NCBI GenBank assembly: GCA_963789215.1
Contig: CAWBJY010000013.1
Location: forward strand, 289,034 to 353,033
Source: Phormidesmis sp963789215
Lineage (GTDB): Bacteria; Cyanobacteriota; Cyanobacteriia; Phormidesmidales; Phormidesmidaceae
Length of the DNA: 64,000 bases
Direction of reading: 5' to 3'
The notes beneath the pieces are model-generated. The model was not told the origin of the DNA, did no database searches, and worked only from the letters and a program-made list of their open reading frames with translations. A program made the position numbers and the translations under genes. This document shows, piece by piece, positions 23,130-32,257 of this stretch; position 1 is the stretch's first letter, and each line of letters opens with the position of its first letter.

Positions 23130-25250
23130 ATGGATATTCGGCAACTACCTGGCACCGCTAATTACCTAGGCGCAACCTGGGACGGAGAAGGCACAAACTT
23201 TGCGCTGTTTTCGGAGAACGCAACCAAAGTAGAGCTGTGTTTATTCGACGACGACGGCCACGAAAGCCGCTATGAGTTTCGAGAAGTTTATAACTTTGTA
23301 TGGCACGCCTATTTAACTGGAGTAAAGCCTGGCCAGCGCTACGGGTTTCGAGTTCACGGGCCTTTCGATCCCGCTAACGGACACCGGTTCAATCCGAATA
23401 AGCTGCTGATCGATCCCTATGCGATCGCAATCGAAGGCGACGTCATCCCTGGCGAAAAGATCTTCGGCTACCAATGGGACAGCGACGCCCAAGATCTCAG
23501 CTACAACGAGCTAGATAGCGCTCAGCAAGTTCCCAAATGCATCGTGGTTGACACCAAGTTCAATTGGGGTAGAGATCGCCAGCTAAATATCCCCTGGCAC
23601 AAAACTATCATCTACGAGATGCACGTAAAGGGCTTCACGAAGCAGCATCCCGATATCCCCGAGGAGCTGCGCGGCACTTACGCGGGCCTAGCTCACCCAG
23701 CCGCTATCAGGCACCTAAAGGCGCTAGGTATCACCGCCGTAGAGCTAATGCCCATTCACCACTTCCACGGCAAGCCAGGCTACCTAGCGAGCAAAGAACT
23801 TCGCAACTACTGGGGCTACGACTCCCTCAACTATTTCTCGCCTTACGCCGGCTACAGCGCCGCAGGCACCCAGGGCCAGCAGGTTAAAGAATTCAAAGAA
23901 ATGGTCAGGGCGCTGCATAGAGCAGGCATCGAAGTCATTTTGGATGTGGTGTACAACCATACCGGCGAGGGCAACCACCAAGGCCCCACGCTGAGCTTTC
24001 GCGGCGTAGACAACGCGGCCTACTACCGGCTAGTAGAAGACAACGAGCGCTACTACATGGACTACACCGGCTGCGGCAACTCGCTCAAAATGAGCCATCC
24101 CCAGGTGCTAAAGCTCATCATGGACAGCTTGCGCTACTGGGTCGAAGAAATGCATGTCGACGGCTTCCGGTTTGACTTGGCCTCCGCCTTAGCCAGAGAG
24201 CTGTTTGAAGTGGGCACGCTCGCGACGTTCTTCGACATTATCCATCAAGACCCGGTTATCTCTAGAGTGAAGCTGATCGCCGAGCCTTGGGACGTGGGCG
24301 ACGGCGGCTATCAGGTCGGCAAGTTTCCGCTGCTGTGGTCGGAGTGGAACGGCAAGTACCGCGATACCGCCAGAGACTTTTGGCGCGGTGAAAACAGTGC
24401 GCTCGGAGAATTTGCCCTGCGCTTTACCGGCAGCGCCGACCTATACGAGGACACCGGACGCAGGCCCCACGCCAGCATCAACTTTATTACCGCGCACGAT
24501 GGCTTTACGCTGCGCGATTTGGTGAGCTACAACCACAAGCACAACGATGCCAACGGCGAAGATAACCGAGACGGCGAAGATCACAACCGCGCCTGGAACT
24601 GTGGGGCAGAAGGTAAAACTGACGATGAAGAGATATTGCAGCTGCGATCGCGCCAACAGCGGAATTTTCTCGCCACCCTCATGCTCTCTCAAGGCGTGCC
24701 GATGATGCTAGCGGGCGACGAGATGGGGCGATCGCAAGGCGGTAACAACAACACCTATTGCCACGACAACGAACTCTCTTGGATAGATTGGGAACTCACC
24801 CCAGAAAACCAGTCTCTGCTGCGCTACACCCAAAAACTAATCAAGCTAATTAAAGACCATCCTATTTTCTGTCGCCGTCACTGGTTTTATGGCCGCGAAA
24901 TTTACGGCTCCGGCATCGTCGATTTAGGCTGGTTCAACGTCGATGGCGAAGAGATGAAAGACGAATGGACGTCGGGCTACATCAAAACGCTAACGGTCTT
25001 TCTCAATGGCGAAGAGATTGCCACGCCGACTCATCGAGGCGAACAGATCAAAGACGACAGCTTTTTGCTCATGTTTAACGCGCATTCAGAACCGCTGAAT
25101 TTTGTGCTGCCAGAAGGCGCAGGCGATCGCAAATGGCGCTTAATTATGGACACCCAAACAGGCTTTATTAGGCGGGCTAAAACCTATAAACCGAATAGTA
25201 AGGTTGCGATCGCAGCTCGCAGTCTAGTCATGCTGCAAAGTCGGCTTTAG
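23130..25250 (+). CDS. glgX: Glycogen debranching enzyme (isoamylase type)
   Basis: A 706-residue GH13 enzyme (GlgX/TreX branch) that hydrolyses alpha-1,6 branches in phosphorylase-trimmed glycogen. An N-terminal CBM48-type domain (GATWDGEGTNFALFSENATKVE) precedes the (beta/alpha)8 barrel. Catalytic residues are Asp349 (DGFRFDLAS), Glu385 (LIAEPWDVG) and Asp457 (TAHDGFTLRD); the first conserved block is DVVYNHTGEGN. The C-terminal beta domain ends MLQSRL. The length is usual for GlgX. It is followed by petJ after 95 bp but has no other glycogen genes around it. Confidence 0.92.
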   Translation: MDIRQLPGTANYLGATWDGEGTNFALFSENATKVELCLFDDDGHESRYEFREVYNFVWHAYLTGVKPGQRYGFRVHGPFDPANGHRFNPNKLLIDPYAIAIEGDVIPGEKIFGYQWDSDAQDLSYNELDSAQQVPKCIVVDTKFNWGRDRQLNIPWHKTIIYEMHVKGFTKQHPDIPEELRGTYAGLAHPAAIRHLKALGITAVELMPIHHFHGKPGYLASKELRNYWGYDSLNYFSPYAGYSAAGTQGQQVKEFKEMVRALHRAGIEVILDVVYNHTGEGNHQGPTLSFRGVDNAAYYRLVEDNERYYMDYTGCGNSLKMSHPQVLKLIMDSLRYWVEEMHVDGFRFDLASALARELFEVGTLATFFDIIHQDPVISRVKLIAEPWDVGDGGYQVGKFPLLWSEWNGKYRDTARDFWRGENSALGEFALRFTGSADLYEDTGRRPHASINFITAHDGFTLRDLVSYNHKHNDANGEDNRDGEDHNRAWNCGAEGKTDDEEILQLRSRQQRNFLATLMLSQGVPMMLAGDEMGRSQGGNNNTYCHDNELSWIDWELTPENQSLLRYTQKLIKLIKDHPIFCRRHWFYGREIYGSGIVDLGWFNVDGEEMKDEWTSGYIKTLTVFLNGEEIATPTHRGEQIKDDSFLLMFNAHSEPLNFVLPEGAGDRKWRLIMDTQTGFIRRAKTYKPNSKVAIAARSLVMLQSRL

Positions 25251-25345
25251 CCAGGCCTTTCACAAAAGTTATCAGTTGACTGCGCGTCTGTTGCCCAGAC
25301 GAGAGGTAGAAACTTACGCTTTAGCAAGTCTTATTATTAAAAGCC

Positions 25346-25675
25346 ATGCTAAAACGACTAATTGCAGGTCTGTTTGCCCTGCTTACATTCACATTTGCCG
25401 CACCGGCCCTAGCCGAACCCAACCTCACAAGTGGCGCACAGGTTTTTAGCGCCAACTGCGCGGCCTGTCATATAGGCGGCGGCAACGCAGTCAACGCTCA
25501 AAAAACGCTTAAAAAAGACGTTTTAGAGCAGTATGAAATGTTCGATGCCGACAAAATTATCTACCAAATTCAAAAAGGCAAAAACGCAATGCCTTCCTTT
25601 ACCGGTCGGATAACAGACGCCCAGATGGTAGACGTAGCCGCCTACGTATTGCAGCAAGCCGAAGCAGGTTGGTAG
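25346..25675 (+). CDS. petJ: Cytochrome c6
   Basis: A 109-residue precursor. The signal peptide (MLKRLIAGLFALLTFTFAAP) is cut after ALA at about residue 23. The mature protein binds haem through CAACH (Cys38, Cys41, His42) with Met82 (AMPSF) as the sixth ligand. Cytochrome c6 carries electrons from cytochrome b6f to photosystem I, and to the terminal oxidase, in the thylakoid lumen, as the copper-independent alternative to plastocyanin. A 6-bp inverted repeat (CGTCTG/CAGACG, 25285-25301) lies in the upstream region and might be an operator; in other cyanobacteria petJ is repressed by copper through PetRP. Confidence 0.93.
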   Translation: MLKRLIAGLFALLTFTFAAPALAEPNLTSGAQVFSANCAACHIGGGNAVNAQKTLKKDVLEQYEMFDADKIIYQIQKGKNAMPSFTGRITDAQMVDVAAYVLQQAEAGW

Positions 25676-25728
25676 TCAGCGCAGACTAATTCTGCCGACG
25701 GTTCAGTTTAATCTTATACAATCATCTC

Positions 25729-25765
25729 CTCCCGACGTTGAGCTCTCAGCGCCGGGAGTTTTTTT
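25729..25765 (+). terminator. Rho-independent terminator after petJ
   Basis: CTCCCG at 25729-25734 pairs with CGGGAG at 25753-25758, extended by CG/CG after one mismatch, followed by seven T (25759-25765). It lies 54 bp after the petJ stop. Confidence 0.88.
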
Positions 25766-25869
25766 CTAAGCCCACATTCGCCATGACGAATTAACAGCGA
25801 TCCGTACGAAATGGTCGTTTTTATTTATATTAGGTGAAGACAAAAAACGTTCGATAAGCTCCACAAACT

Positions 25870-27741
25870 ATGGGTTGGCAAACACTCGGCAGTCAGTTTC
25901 AGCACCGATTTCAGAGCCGATTCCAAAACAGTCGGCTACGGCTACTCCTGCTAGGAATCGCCATCTGTGGGCTAGCCGTAGCCCTGCCCAGCTGCCGCAG
26001 CCTAGACGGACTGCGCCTAGAAAACTTCAGAACCGCAGAAGCCGCCAACGTACCCACCATCATCAGCACCGTTATCGGCGAACCCAAAACGTTCAACACC
26101 CTGCTCTCAGCCGAAAGCACCAGCAGCGATGTCCTTTCCATGATGTATACCGGGCTACTGGGCAGCGATTTAATCACAGGCGAGATCGTACCCGCGCTAG
26201 CCGAATCCTGGGAAGTATCAGACGGCGGTAAAACGGTCACATACACCCTTAAAGAAAATTTGAAGTGGTCCGATGGCGAACCGCTAACCGTGGATGATGT
26301 GGTTTTTACCTTCAACGATCTTGTTTTTAACGAAGAAATTCCAGCCGGTCTGCGAGACGTTATGAGAATTGGCGAAGAAGGCAATTTACCGGTCGTTCGC
26401 AAGCTAGACGATCGCCGCGTCGAGTTCAAAATCTCTGAACCCTTCGCCCCCTTTCTCCGCATAACTGGCGCAGCCATTCTCCCCAAACATGTTCTCGAAA
26501 AAACCGTCACCACCAAAGACGCAGACGGTCAGCTTCTATTTTTATCCACCTGGGACACCAGCACCGACCCTACCACTATCGTCGGCAACGGCCCTTACAA
26601 AATTAAGCAGTTTGTCCCCGGCGAGCGCATCGTCTTCGAAAGCAACGAATACTACTGGGACACCGGAGAAGACGGCAGGCAAAAGCCCTACATCAAAGAA
26701 CTCATTTGGCCAGTGGTCACCTCGCAAGACGCCGAGTTCGTACGGTTTCGCTCTGGCGACTCCGATATGGTCAGCGTCACGCCTAATACTTTTCCGCTCG
26801 TAAAGCAAGACGAAAAACAGGGCAACTATACGGTGTACGAAGGTGGGCCAGTCGCCTCCCGCTTTTTCATCACGTTCAATCTAAATAAAGGTTCGCTAAA
26901 CGGAAAGCCCGTCGTTAACCCAATCAAAGCCGCCTGGTTCAACAACGTCAGCTTCCGACAAGCCGTCGCCCATGCGATTGACCGTCAAACCATGCTGAAC
27001 AATGTCTTCAAGGGATTAGGCGAATTTCAGGACTCTCAAATTGCGCCGCAAAGCCCTTACCACCTCCCCGAAGGCGTCCCGATTGCAGGCTATCCCGAAG
27101 GTCTCCCGGTTTACGACTACGACCTAGAAAAAGCCAAAACGCTGCTGACCGACGCCGGATTTGAGTACAAAAACGATCAGCTTTTTGACGCAGACGGCAA
27201 CCGCGTACGGTTTACCTTGCAAACCAACGTTGGTAATAACTTACGCGAATCAGTCGCCGCTCAAATTAGCCAAAACCTGGCTCAAATCGGCATTCAAGCA
27301 GACGCCAATCCCATCGACTTCAACAAGCTCATTGCCAATATGGACAATACTTTAGATTGGGATGCGATCATACTAGGCTTTGGCGCTGGCCTAGAACCTA
27401 ACAGCAGCGCAAACTTATGGACAGTCAACGGCAACTCCCATTTTTTCAACTATCAGCCGCCAACCTTACCGCCGCTGCCGGGTCGTGAAGTTGCCGGCTG
27501 GGAACAGGAGCTGAGTGATTTATATATTCAAGCCGCTCAAGAGCTAGACGAAACCAAGCGTAAAGCGCTATACGCCAGAACTCAGGTTCTCGCTCAAGAA
27601 TACCTGCCGTTTATTCATCTAGTTGGCCAGTATTCTATGTGGGCGGTGCGTAACGATATTGAGAATATCAGACCGACTGCTCTATCTGGAACGCTTGGGC
27701 CGCTGTGGAATGTTGACGAGCTAGAGCTAGTTGAACGTTAA
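25870..27741 (+). CDS. ABC transporter substrate-binding protein, peptide/nickel type
   Basis: A 623-residue family-5 binding protein (OppA/DppA type). The signal region (LRLLLLGIAICGLAVALPSC) has a lipobox-like LPSC, so Cys42 is the likely lipidated residue and the protein sits on the outer face of the plasma membrane. Typical motifs: EPKTFNTLLSAES, ALAESWEVSDGGKTVTYTLK, LKWSDGEPLTVDDVVFTFND and VRQAVAHAID-like FRQAVAHAIDRQTMLNNVF. The ligand is probably an oligopeptide, but none can be assigned. No permease or ATPase genes of this family are in the window, so it acts with components encoded elsewhere. Confidence 0.88.
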   Translation: MGWQTLGSQFQHRFQSRFQNSRLRLLLLGIAICGLAVALPSCRSLDGLRLENFRTAEAANVPTIISTVIGEPKTFNTLLSAESTSSDVLSMMYTGLLGSDLITGEIVPALAESWEVSDGGKTVTYTLKENLKWSDGEPLTVDDVVFTFNDLVFNEEIPAGLRDVMRIGEEGNLPVVRKLDDRRVEFKISEPFAPFLRITGAAILPKHVLEKTVTTKDADGQLLFLSTWDTSTDPTTIVGNGPYKIKQFVPGERIVFESNEYYWDTGEDGRQKPYIKELIWPVVTSQDAEFVRFRSGDSDMVSVTPNTFPLVKQDEKQGNYTVYEGGPVASRFFITFNLNKGSLNGKPVVNPIKAAWFNNVSFRQAVAHAIDRQTMLNNVFKGLGEFQDSQIAPQSPYHLPEGVPIAGYPEGLPVYDYDLEKAKTLLTDAGFEYKNDQLFDADGNRVRFTLQTNVGNNLRESVAAQISQNLAQIGIQADANPIDFNKLIANMDNTLDWDAIILGFGAGLEPNSSANLWTVNGNSHFFNYQPPTLPPLPGREVAGWEQELSDLYIQAAQELDETKRKALYARTQVLAQEYLPFIHLVGQYSMWAVRNDIENIRPTALSGTLGPLWNVDELELVER

Positions 27742-28129
27742 GTAGCGTTAGCAGCTAGCACCCGAGCAGGCTGCTCAGCAGATCTCTAGTAGGACGCTAT
27801 AATCCTCTAAAAGAGCGGGGTTCGCTGGTTTTTCAAGCGTAGAATTGTGATCGCCTACAGCTTTTCTATAGACTTAGGAGCCCGCTAGACCAGACAGAAG
27901 CGATATAGTCAAAGCGGTAGACCTGTCTCGCTGCCCGTCTTTGAGTGAACGACGGCCGGTAACGAGATAACATAGAGGACATAGCAAACAAAATCAGAGC
28001 GTCATCAGACCGTTATTAGACTGCTAGCATCAAGCTGCCAAAGCTTCACCTAACCTCCGCAGACTTAACTTCCGCAGACCTCTTCTCCGATAGACTGCCT
28101 CTCACCGTAAACCAGACTGACCGGCGCGT
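27742..28129. other. 388-bp intergenic region
   Basis: A TATAAT at 27798-27803 is followed by a GC-rich stretch, so a transcript of unknown kind could begin near 27810; I could not fit it to tRNA, tmRNA, 6S RNA or any Yfr family. A degenerate tandem duplication (CTCCGCAGACTT/TTCCGCAGACCT) lies at about 28054-28083, before the J-domain gene. Confidence 0.4.
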
Positions 28130-29248
28130 ATGGATCAGATTGAACAAGCCTATAGAGTGTTAGAGCTGGAGACAGGTGCTGCCATGGCAGAGGTCAACCA
28201 AGCCTATAAGGATCTGGTGTTTATTTGGCATCCCGACCGCATTCCAGCAGATCGCGATCGCCTGAGAGAAAAAGCAGAAGCTAAGCTCAAAGCCCTCAAC
28301 GAAGCGCGTTCGTTTTTGCGATCGCAGGTCAAAGACGGCAAAATTCCAGCCAAAAGCGGTGCTGCGGCAGACAGCCGAGCAGCCCAAACGGCAACCCGTT
28401 CCGGATACGGCAGCACCTACCGCCCCTACAGCCGCACCGCCGCCCGTACCGCCAGCGCCTACCAGTCTAGCGCCAATAACGGCGAGGCCAGAGCCGGTAG
28501 CTATCGCCCACCCTACGAGGCCTACCGCCGCGCTAGCAGCTACGCTGATACCTACACCAACACATCATCTAGCAGCTATGCAGGCGGCAACGCGACTTAT
28601 GGCTCTTCGTCGGGCCGCTACCCCAGCAGCCGCTGGCCAAAAGAAGCTACCAGCACAGCTAATACCGCTGCCAATACCGCTAGCAGCAAAGGCAGCAAAG
28701 GCAGTAAAAGTAGCAGCACCAGCGGAGCGAGCAGCCGCGGCACGGCAAGCGCAAAAACCACTAACGAAACCAGCCAATCCTCAACCCGTAGCGCGGCTAG
28801 TAAAAGCACCTCTGCGGCTAGTCAGTCGAGCAGTCAGCCGCAGGCTAGCAGCCACCTAAATACGCCCGCTAGAGACAAGCGAGATTCAGACCTTAGCGGC
28901 GCAGACCTAAGAGGCGCAAACCTCAAAGAAAAAGACTTCTCCGGGCGCAACCTTAGCAATGCCAACCTAGCTGGCGCAGATCTGAGCGACACCTTTATGC
29001 ATAAAGTCAATCTCAATCGGGCCAATCTTCGCAAAGCCAGACTATTTCGCGCCAACCTACTACAGGCAGACCTTAGCCACGCAGATCTTAGCGGCGCTGA
29101 CCTCATCGGCGCAGATCTTAGCGGCGCAGATCTTAGCGGCGCAGATCTTAGCGGCGCAAAAGTTGGCTACGGCGACAAAATCATGGTGAAATTGCTCGGT
29201 GCCCGGCTAACTGGCACAATTATGCCCAATGGCCGCATTCACGAATAG
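28130..29248 (+). CDS. J-domain / disordered / pentapeptide-repeat fusion
   Basis: A 372-residue three-part protein. Residues 1-66 are a J-domain with HPD at 34-36 (IWHPDRIPADRDRL), so it can stimulate an Hsp70/DnaK. Residues 67-250 are low complexity: first rich in Tyr, Arg, Ser and Ala, then almost only Ser, Ala, Thr, Lys and Gly, and surely disordered. Residues about 254-344 are pentapeptide repeats A(D/N)LxG, with four to five near-identical ADLSG units. Pentapeptide repeats make a right-handed beta helix. The sequence ends LTGTIMPNGRIHE. It is probably an adaptor that brings DnaK to a specific place. Confidence 0.85.
   Translation: MDQIEQAYRVLELETGAAMAEVNQAYKDLVFIWHPDRIPADRDRLREKAEAKLKALNEARSFLRSQVKDGKIPAKSGAAADSRAAQTATRSGYGSTYRPYSRTAARTASAYQSSANNGEARAGSYRPPYEAYRRASSYADTYTNTSSSSYAGGNATYGSSSGRYPSSRWPKEATSTANTAANTASSKGSKGSKSSSTSGASSRGTASAKTTNETSQSSTRSAASKSTSAASQSSSQPQASSHLNTPARDKRDSDLSGADLRGANLKEKDFSGRNLSNANLAGADLSDTFMHKVNLNRANLRKARLFRANLLQADLSHADLSGADLIGADLSGADLSGADLSGAKVGYGDKIMVKLLGARLTGTIMPNGRIHE
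29087..29158 (+). repeat. 15-bp tandem repeat inside the pentapeptide region
   Basis: GATCTTAGCGGCGCA or close variants recur every 15 bp at the end of the pentapeptide-coding part. The last three copies are almost identical at DNA level, which points to recent expansion. Confidence 0.9.
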
Positions 29249-29395
29249 CCCCCTACAGGTAAGCTACGCCTGTCAAGAGTAGCAGCCATAAAAAACGATA
29301 GGGCAACCTTTAAACTTATTTCTTTGTGGACTCATTGATCTCCCCTTTCAACAATCGCTACTATAGGCAAACCATCGAACCAGCCTTTATATTAA

Positions 29396-30007
29396 ATGCA
29401 ACAAAAGCCCGAGCCGATCAGGCCTCATAGCGATCAGAATCAGGTAGCGACGGAAGGTCATTTTATATCTCCCAAAGCACTGTCACTACCTAGCTGCGGG
29501 GAGCTAGAGCGCAGCATCGGGCAAGCGGTTCAAAAAGCCTACCGACAGTATTTAGGGCATCTGCCCACTCGCGTTAGCTGTCATTTATTTGCCAACAGGC
29601 TTTCTGTTTGGATAGAAAACAGCCTTACGCCAGTAGAAAGCATCTTATTTTTAAGTGATGCTGTTGCAGTGCCCATTACCTCGGCCGTACAGTCATCTAG
29701 TCCGTCTTCTCAGCCAATAGAGCCTATCGGCAACACCTTCGACGAAAAGTACGCTCAAGCAGTACGCTTTGCCATCGACCAGGCGCTACAGCAGCGACTC
29801 GGCAAAGTTATAGAAAGCTGCTTAGACGTAAGCGTTCTCACCTTAATTGCAGGCACTTGTTACCAGCAAAAATGCACCAGTCTAACGGCGCTACTCTCCA
29901 ATACGCCCACCGTGCGAAACCCGGAAAGAATTCCTAAAACGGCAGCTAGCCGCCAAGCAAATCGCAAGGTGGTAATAAAAGAGCAGGCGGACAATCCTCA
30001 AGCTTAG
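29396..30007 (+). CDS. DUF2294 domain protein
   Basis: A 203-residue soluble protein with a DUF2294-like pattern: ELERSIGQAVQKAYRQYLGHL, CHLFANRLSVWIENSLTPVE and a second conserved block FAIDQALQQRLGKVIESCLDVSVLTL. The function of the family is not known; in cyanobacteria it often occurs as a stand-alone gene. It ends with a short basic tail. It is convergent with the ABM-domain gene, 45 bp apart. Confidence 0.7.
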   Translation: MQQKPEPIRPHSDQNQVATEGHFISPKALSLPSCGELERSIGQAVQKAYRQYLGHLPTRVSCHLFANRLSVWIENSLTPVESILFLSDAVAVPITSAVQSSSPSSQPIEPIGNTFDEKYAQAVRFAIDQALQQRLGKVIESCLDVSVLTLIAGTCYQQKCTSLTALLSNTPTVRNPERIPKTAASRQANRKVVIKEQADNPQA

Positions 30008-30052
30008 TCGTGCTGCTTGACTAAAAATTCATCTTTAAAGCGCCACGGACTC

Positions 30053-30343
30053 CTAGTGTTCAACGGTTGGAAACGGATCGTAATAATGGTGCAGTAAGTC
30101 CTTCCACCGCTGGTACTTCTCAGATGCTCGAAACCCTTGAGTATGGTCTTCGAGTGTTTGCCATTGCACAAGTAGAATGTAGCGTGATCGCACTTCAATA
30201 CACTGCTTTAGCTGATGCGATAAATACCCATCCATCGACGAAATAATTGCCTGAGCCTGCTTAAAGTCAGCTTCAAAGGCTTTGCCCTGCCCTGGCTTCA
30301 CGTCCAAAATAGCCACTTCCAAAATCGTAGAATCCAAAGTCAT
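30053..30343 (-). CDS. ABM-domain protein (antibiotic biosynthesis monooxygenase-like)
   Basis: A 96-residue protein with the dimeric alpha/beta-barrel ABM pattern: ILEVAILDVKPGQGKAFEAD, then MDGYLSHQLKQCIEVRSRYIL, LVQWQTLEDHTQGFR. ABM proteins include haem-degrading enzymes and quinol monooxygenases; no specific reaction can be assigned. It starts 14 bp after the stop of the metal permease, so it is the last gene of the metal ABC operon, which makes a metal- or haem-related role plausible. Confidence 0.8.
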   Translation of the reverse strand: MTLDSTILEVAILDVKPGQGKAFEADFKQAQAIISSMDGYLSHQLKQCIEVRSRYILLVQWQTLEDHTQGFRASEKYQRWKDLLHHYYDPFPTVEH

Positions 30344-30357
30344 CTAAACATCCGCCC

Positions 30358-31200
30358 TTAAATTTTCACCTTCTGGGCAGCGATTTGTCTTTTGTGCGAT
30401 AGCCTGCTCCAGGTAACCGCGATCGCAAACCCTAACGTAGAAAGTAAAACCACGCTCGCGCCGCTAGCAATATCGAGATAGTAGCTAAAGTAAATGCCAA
30501 AAAGAGAGAAAAATGCGCCCAGTCCTGCCGAGATAAAAATCATGTGGCTAAAGCGATCGCTCAACAATCTAGCAATCGAAGCCGGAATCACCACCGCCGA
30601 AATGACCATCGTCACCCCCAAAATTTGCAGCGTCGTCACGAGCAACGCGGCCAGCATCAGGGCAAACAAAACGTCCATAGACAAAACTGGCACGCCATGA
30701 ACCTTCGCCACCTCTCGATCGAAGCACCAAAACAACAGCGGCCTGTAAAACATGAAAATTAGCCCTAGCAGCGCTAAAGACACGCCTAGCACCACCCAAA
30801 CATCTGTCGGCGCAATGCCTAACACATTGCCAAACAGCGCCGCCTCAAAGCTTTGAGTAAATCCGCGATAGGTGCTGATAATCGCAATGCCCATCGCAAA
30901 GCTAGCCGTAGTCACGATGCCAATTGCCGCATCTGCATAAATTTTGCGGCTGCTCAGGTATTGAATCAGCAGCGCCGCCGCAAATCCCCAAAGCCCAGAA
31001 CCTAGGTAAAAGTTTACGCCAATGACATAGCTCAACACAGCCCCACCCAAAATAGCGTGAGAGAGGCCGTGCGCAATGTAGCTCATGCGGCGAGTGGTAA
31101 TGTAAACGCCCATGACGCCACACAGCAATCCCGCCATCGAAGATACGAGCAAAGCCCGCGTAAAAAAGTCGTATTGAAAAGGACGAAGAAACAACTCCAT
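30358..31200 (-). CDS. Metal ABC transporter permease (ZnuB/MntB type)
   Basis: A 280-residue ABC-3 family permease with eight to nine hydrophobic segments, for example ALLVSSMAGLLCGVMGVYI, ILGGAVLSYVIGVNFYLGSGL and LGVTMVISAVVIPASIARLL. The family signature around GLSHAILGGAVLSYV is clear. It forms the membrane channel of the importer encoded with the ATPase at 31268 and the binding protein at 32677. The gap to the ATPase stop is 67 bp. Confidence 0.88.
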   Translation of the reverse strand: MELFLRPFQYDFFTRALLVSSMAGLLCGVMGVYITTRRMSYIAHGLSHAILGGAVLSYVIGVNFYLGSGLWGFAAALLIQYLSSRKIYADAAIGIVTTASFAMGIAIISTYRGFTQSFEAALFGNVLGIAPTDVWVVLGVSLALLGLIFMFYRPLLFWCFDREVAKVHGVPVLSMDVLFALMLAALLVTTLQILGVTMVISAVVIPASIARLLSDRFSHMIFISAGLGAFFSLFGIYFSYYLDIASGASVVLLSTLGFAIAVTWSRLSHKRQIAAQKVKI

Positions 31201-31267
31201 AAAATTCGTTCAACCAGGGCCTAAAGGTCGATTAGAAGCGTAAGCGCAGCGATAGAACAACTAACAA

Positions 31268-32257
31268 CTATGGAAGATGATCTGGTGCGGCTGGGTCGCC
31301 GCCCGCGCTCTGGCCAGACGAGGCAAAGTCTTGGCTATCCGTCTCATGGGGCGCGATCACCGGGCTAGGTGCCTGATCTCGAATCGCACAATATGCATGA
31401 GGATGGCCGCCGCTCGAACGAGCATAAGTAGCCAACAGCGCCGGACGAGGCCGCTGCACCGGATGGCTAATAGACGTTGCGCGGCTCGCGATCAGCACCT
31501 TATCGCCCTCGCGCTGCACCACCATATCGCCGCCAAATGTCTGACTCAAAATTTCAGAGGTCAACACGTCTTGCGGCCTGCCTTCTGCCACAATGCCCCG
31601 ATTAAAACAAACCACCCAGGGCAGGTGAGTAGCCACCGAATTTAGATCGTGCGTAGAGAGCAAAATGCCCACGCCCCGATCGTTCAAATCCCAAAGTAAA
31701 TGCAGCAGCTCATGCTGAGTCTGAACATCTGCGCTGCTCGTTGGCTCATCTAAAATAACCAGCTCCGGATCGCCGACGAGCGCTCTAGCAAGAAATACCC
31801 GCTGCTGCTGCCCGCCTGAAAGCTCGCCAATTGCCCGGTGAGCCACATCGCTTGCGCCTACTCTCGCAAGAAGATGATGGGCAACTTCGCGATCGCGCTT
31901 CGAAGGCAAGGGCCAAAACCGACGAGCGCGATACCGGCCCATCATCACCACCTCAGCCGCCGTCACCGGAAAATTCCAGTCCACCGTTTCCACCTGTGGA
32001 ACATAGCCAATTTTTTGGTTAACGGTATCTCGGCTGCGCTTGCGGATAGAAGACAAGGGCCGATTTTGAAAACAGATCTGTCCCTGCCAGGGCTGCACCA
32101 ATCCCAGCAAAGCCTTCAAAAAAGTCGTCTTACCCGATCCCGAGGGGCCGACTAGCCCAGAAAACTGCCCCGGCTGTAGCTGAAAGTCCAGCTTGCTAAA
32201 AATAGTCTGATCCTGGTATCCGCAGGAGAGATCTCGCGCTTCTATAAGAGCGTGCAT
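31268..32257 (-). CDS. Metal ABC transporter ATPase with C-terminal extension
   Basis: A 329-residue ATPase of the ZnuC/MntA group. Walker A GPSGSGKTT (about 37-45), Q-loop near GYVPQVETVDW, signature ELSGGQQQRVFL and Walker B LVILDEPTSS are intact. The ATPase proper ends near residue 255 (FGGDMVVQREGDKVLIA). The remaining about 70 residues (Pro, His and Ser rich, for example SSGGHPHAYC and PHETDSQ) are not usual for the family and look disordered; the His residues could sense the metal. Order binding protein-ATPase-permease equals that of the Synechocystis mntCAB operon. Confidence 0.88.
   Translation of the reverse strand: MHALIEARDLSCGYQDQTIFSKLDFQLQPGQFSGLVGPSGSGKTTFLKALLGLVQPWQGQICFQNRPLSSIRKRSRDTVNQKIGYVPQVETVDWNFPVTAAEVVMMGRYRARRFWPLPSKRDREVAHHLLARVGASDVAHRAIGELSGGQQQRVFLARALVGDPELVILDEPTSSADVQTQHELLHLLWDLNDRGVGILLSTHDLNSVATHLPWVVCFNRGIVAEGRPQDVLTSEILSQTFGGDMVVQREGDKVLIASRATSISHPVQRPRPALLATYARSSGGHPHAYCAIRDQAPSPVIAPHETDSQDFASSGQSAGGDPAAPDHLP

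Noticed and set aside
27790..28010. Possible structured RNA (tRNA, tmRNA or 6S-like) after the ABC binding protein
   Set aside because: A TATAAT and GC-rich segments are present, but no cloverleaf, tag frame or known RNA core could be fitted.
28860..29165. Possible minisatellite or CRISPR in the 15-bp repeats
   Set aside because: The period is explained by the pentapeptide-repeat coding sequence.
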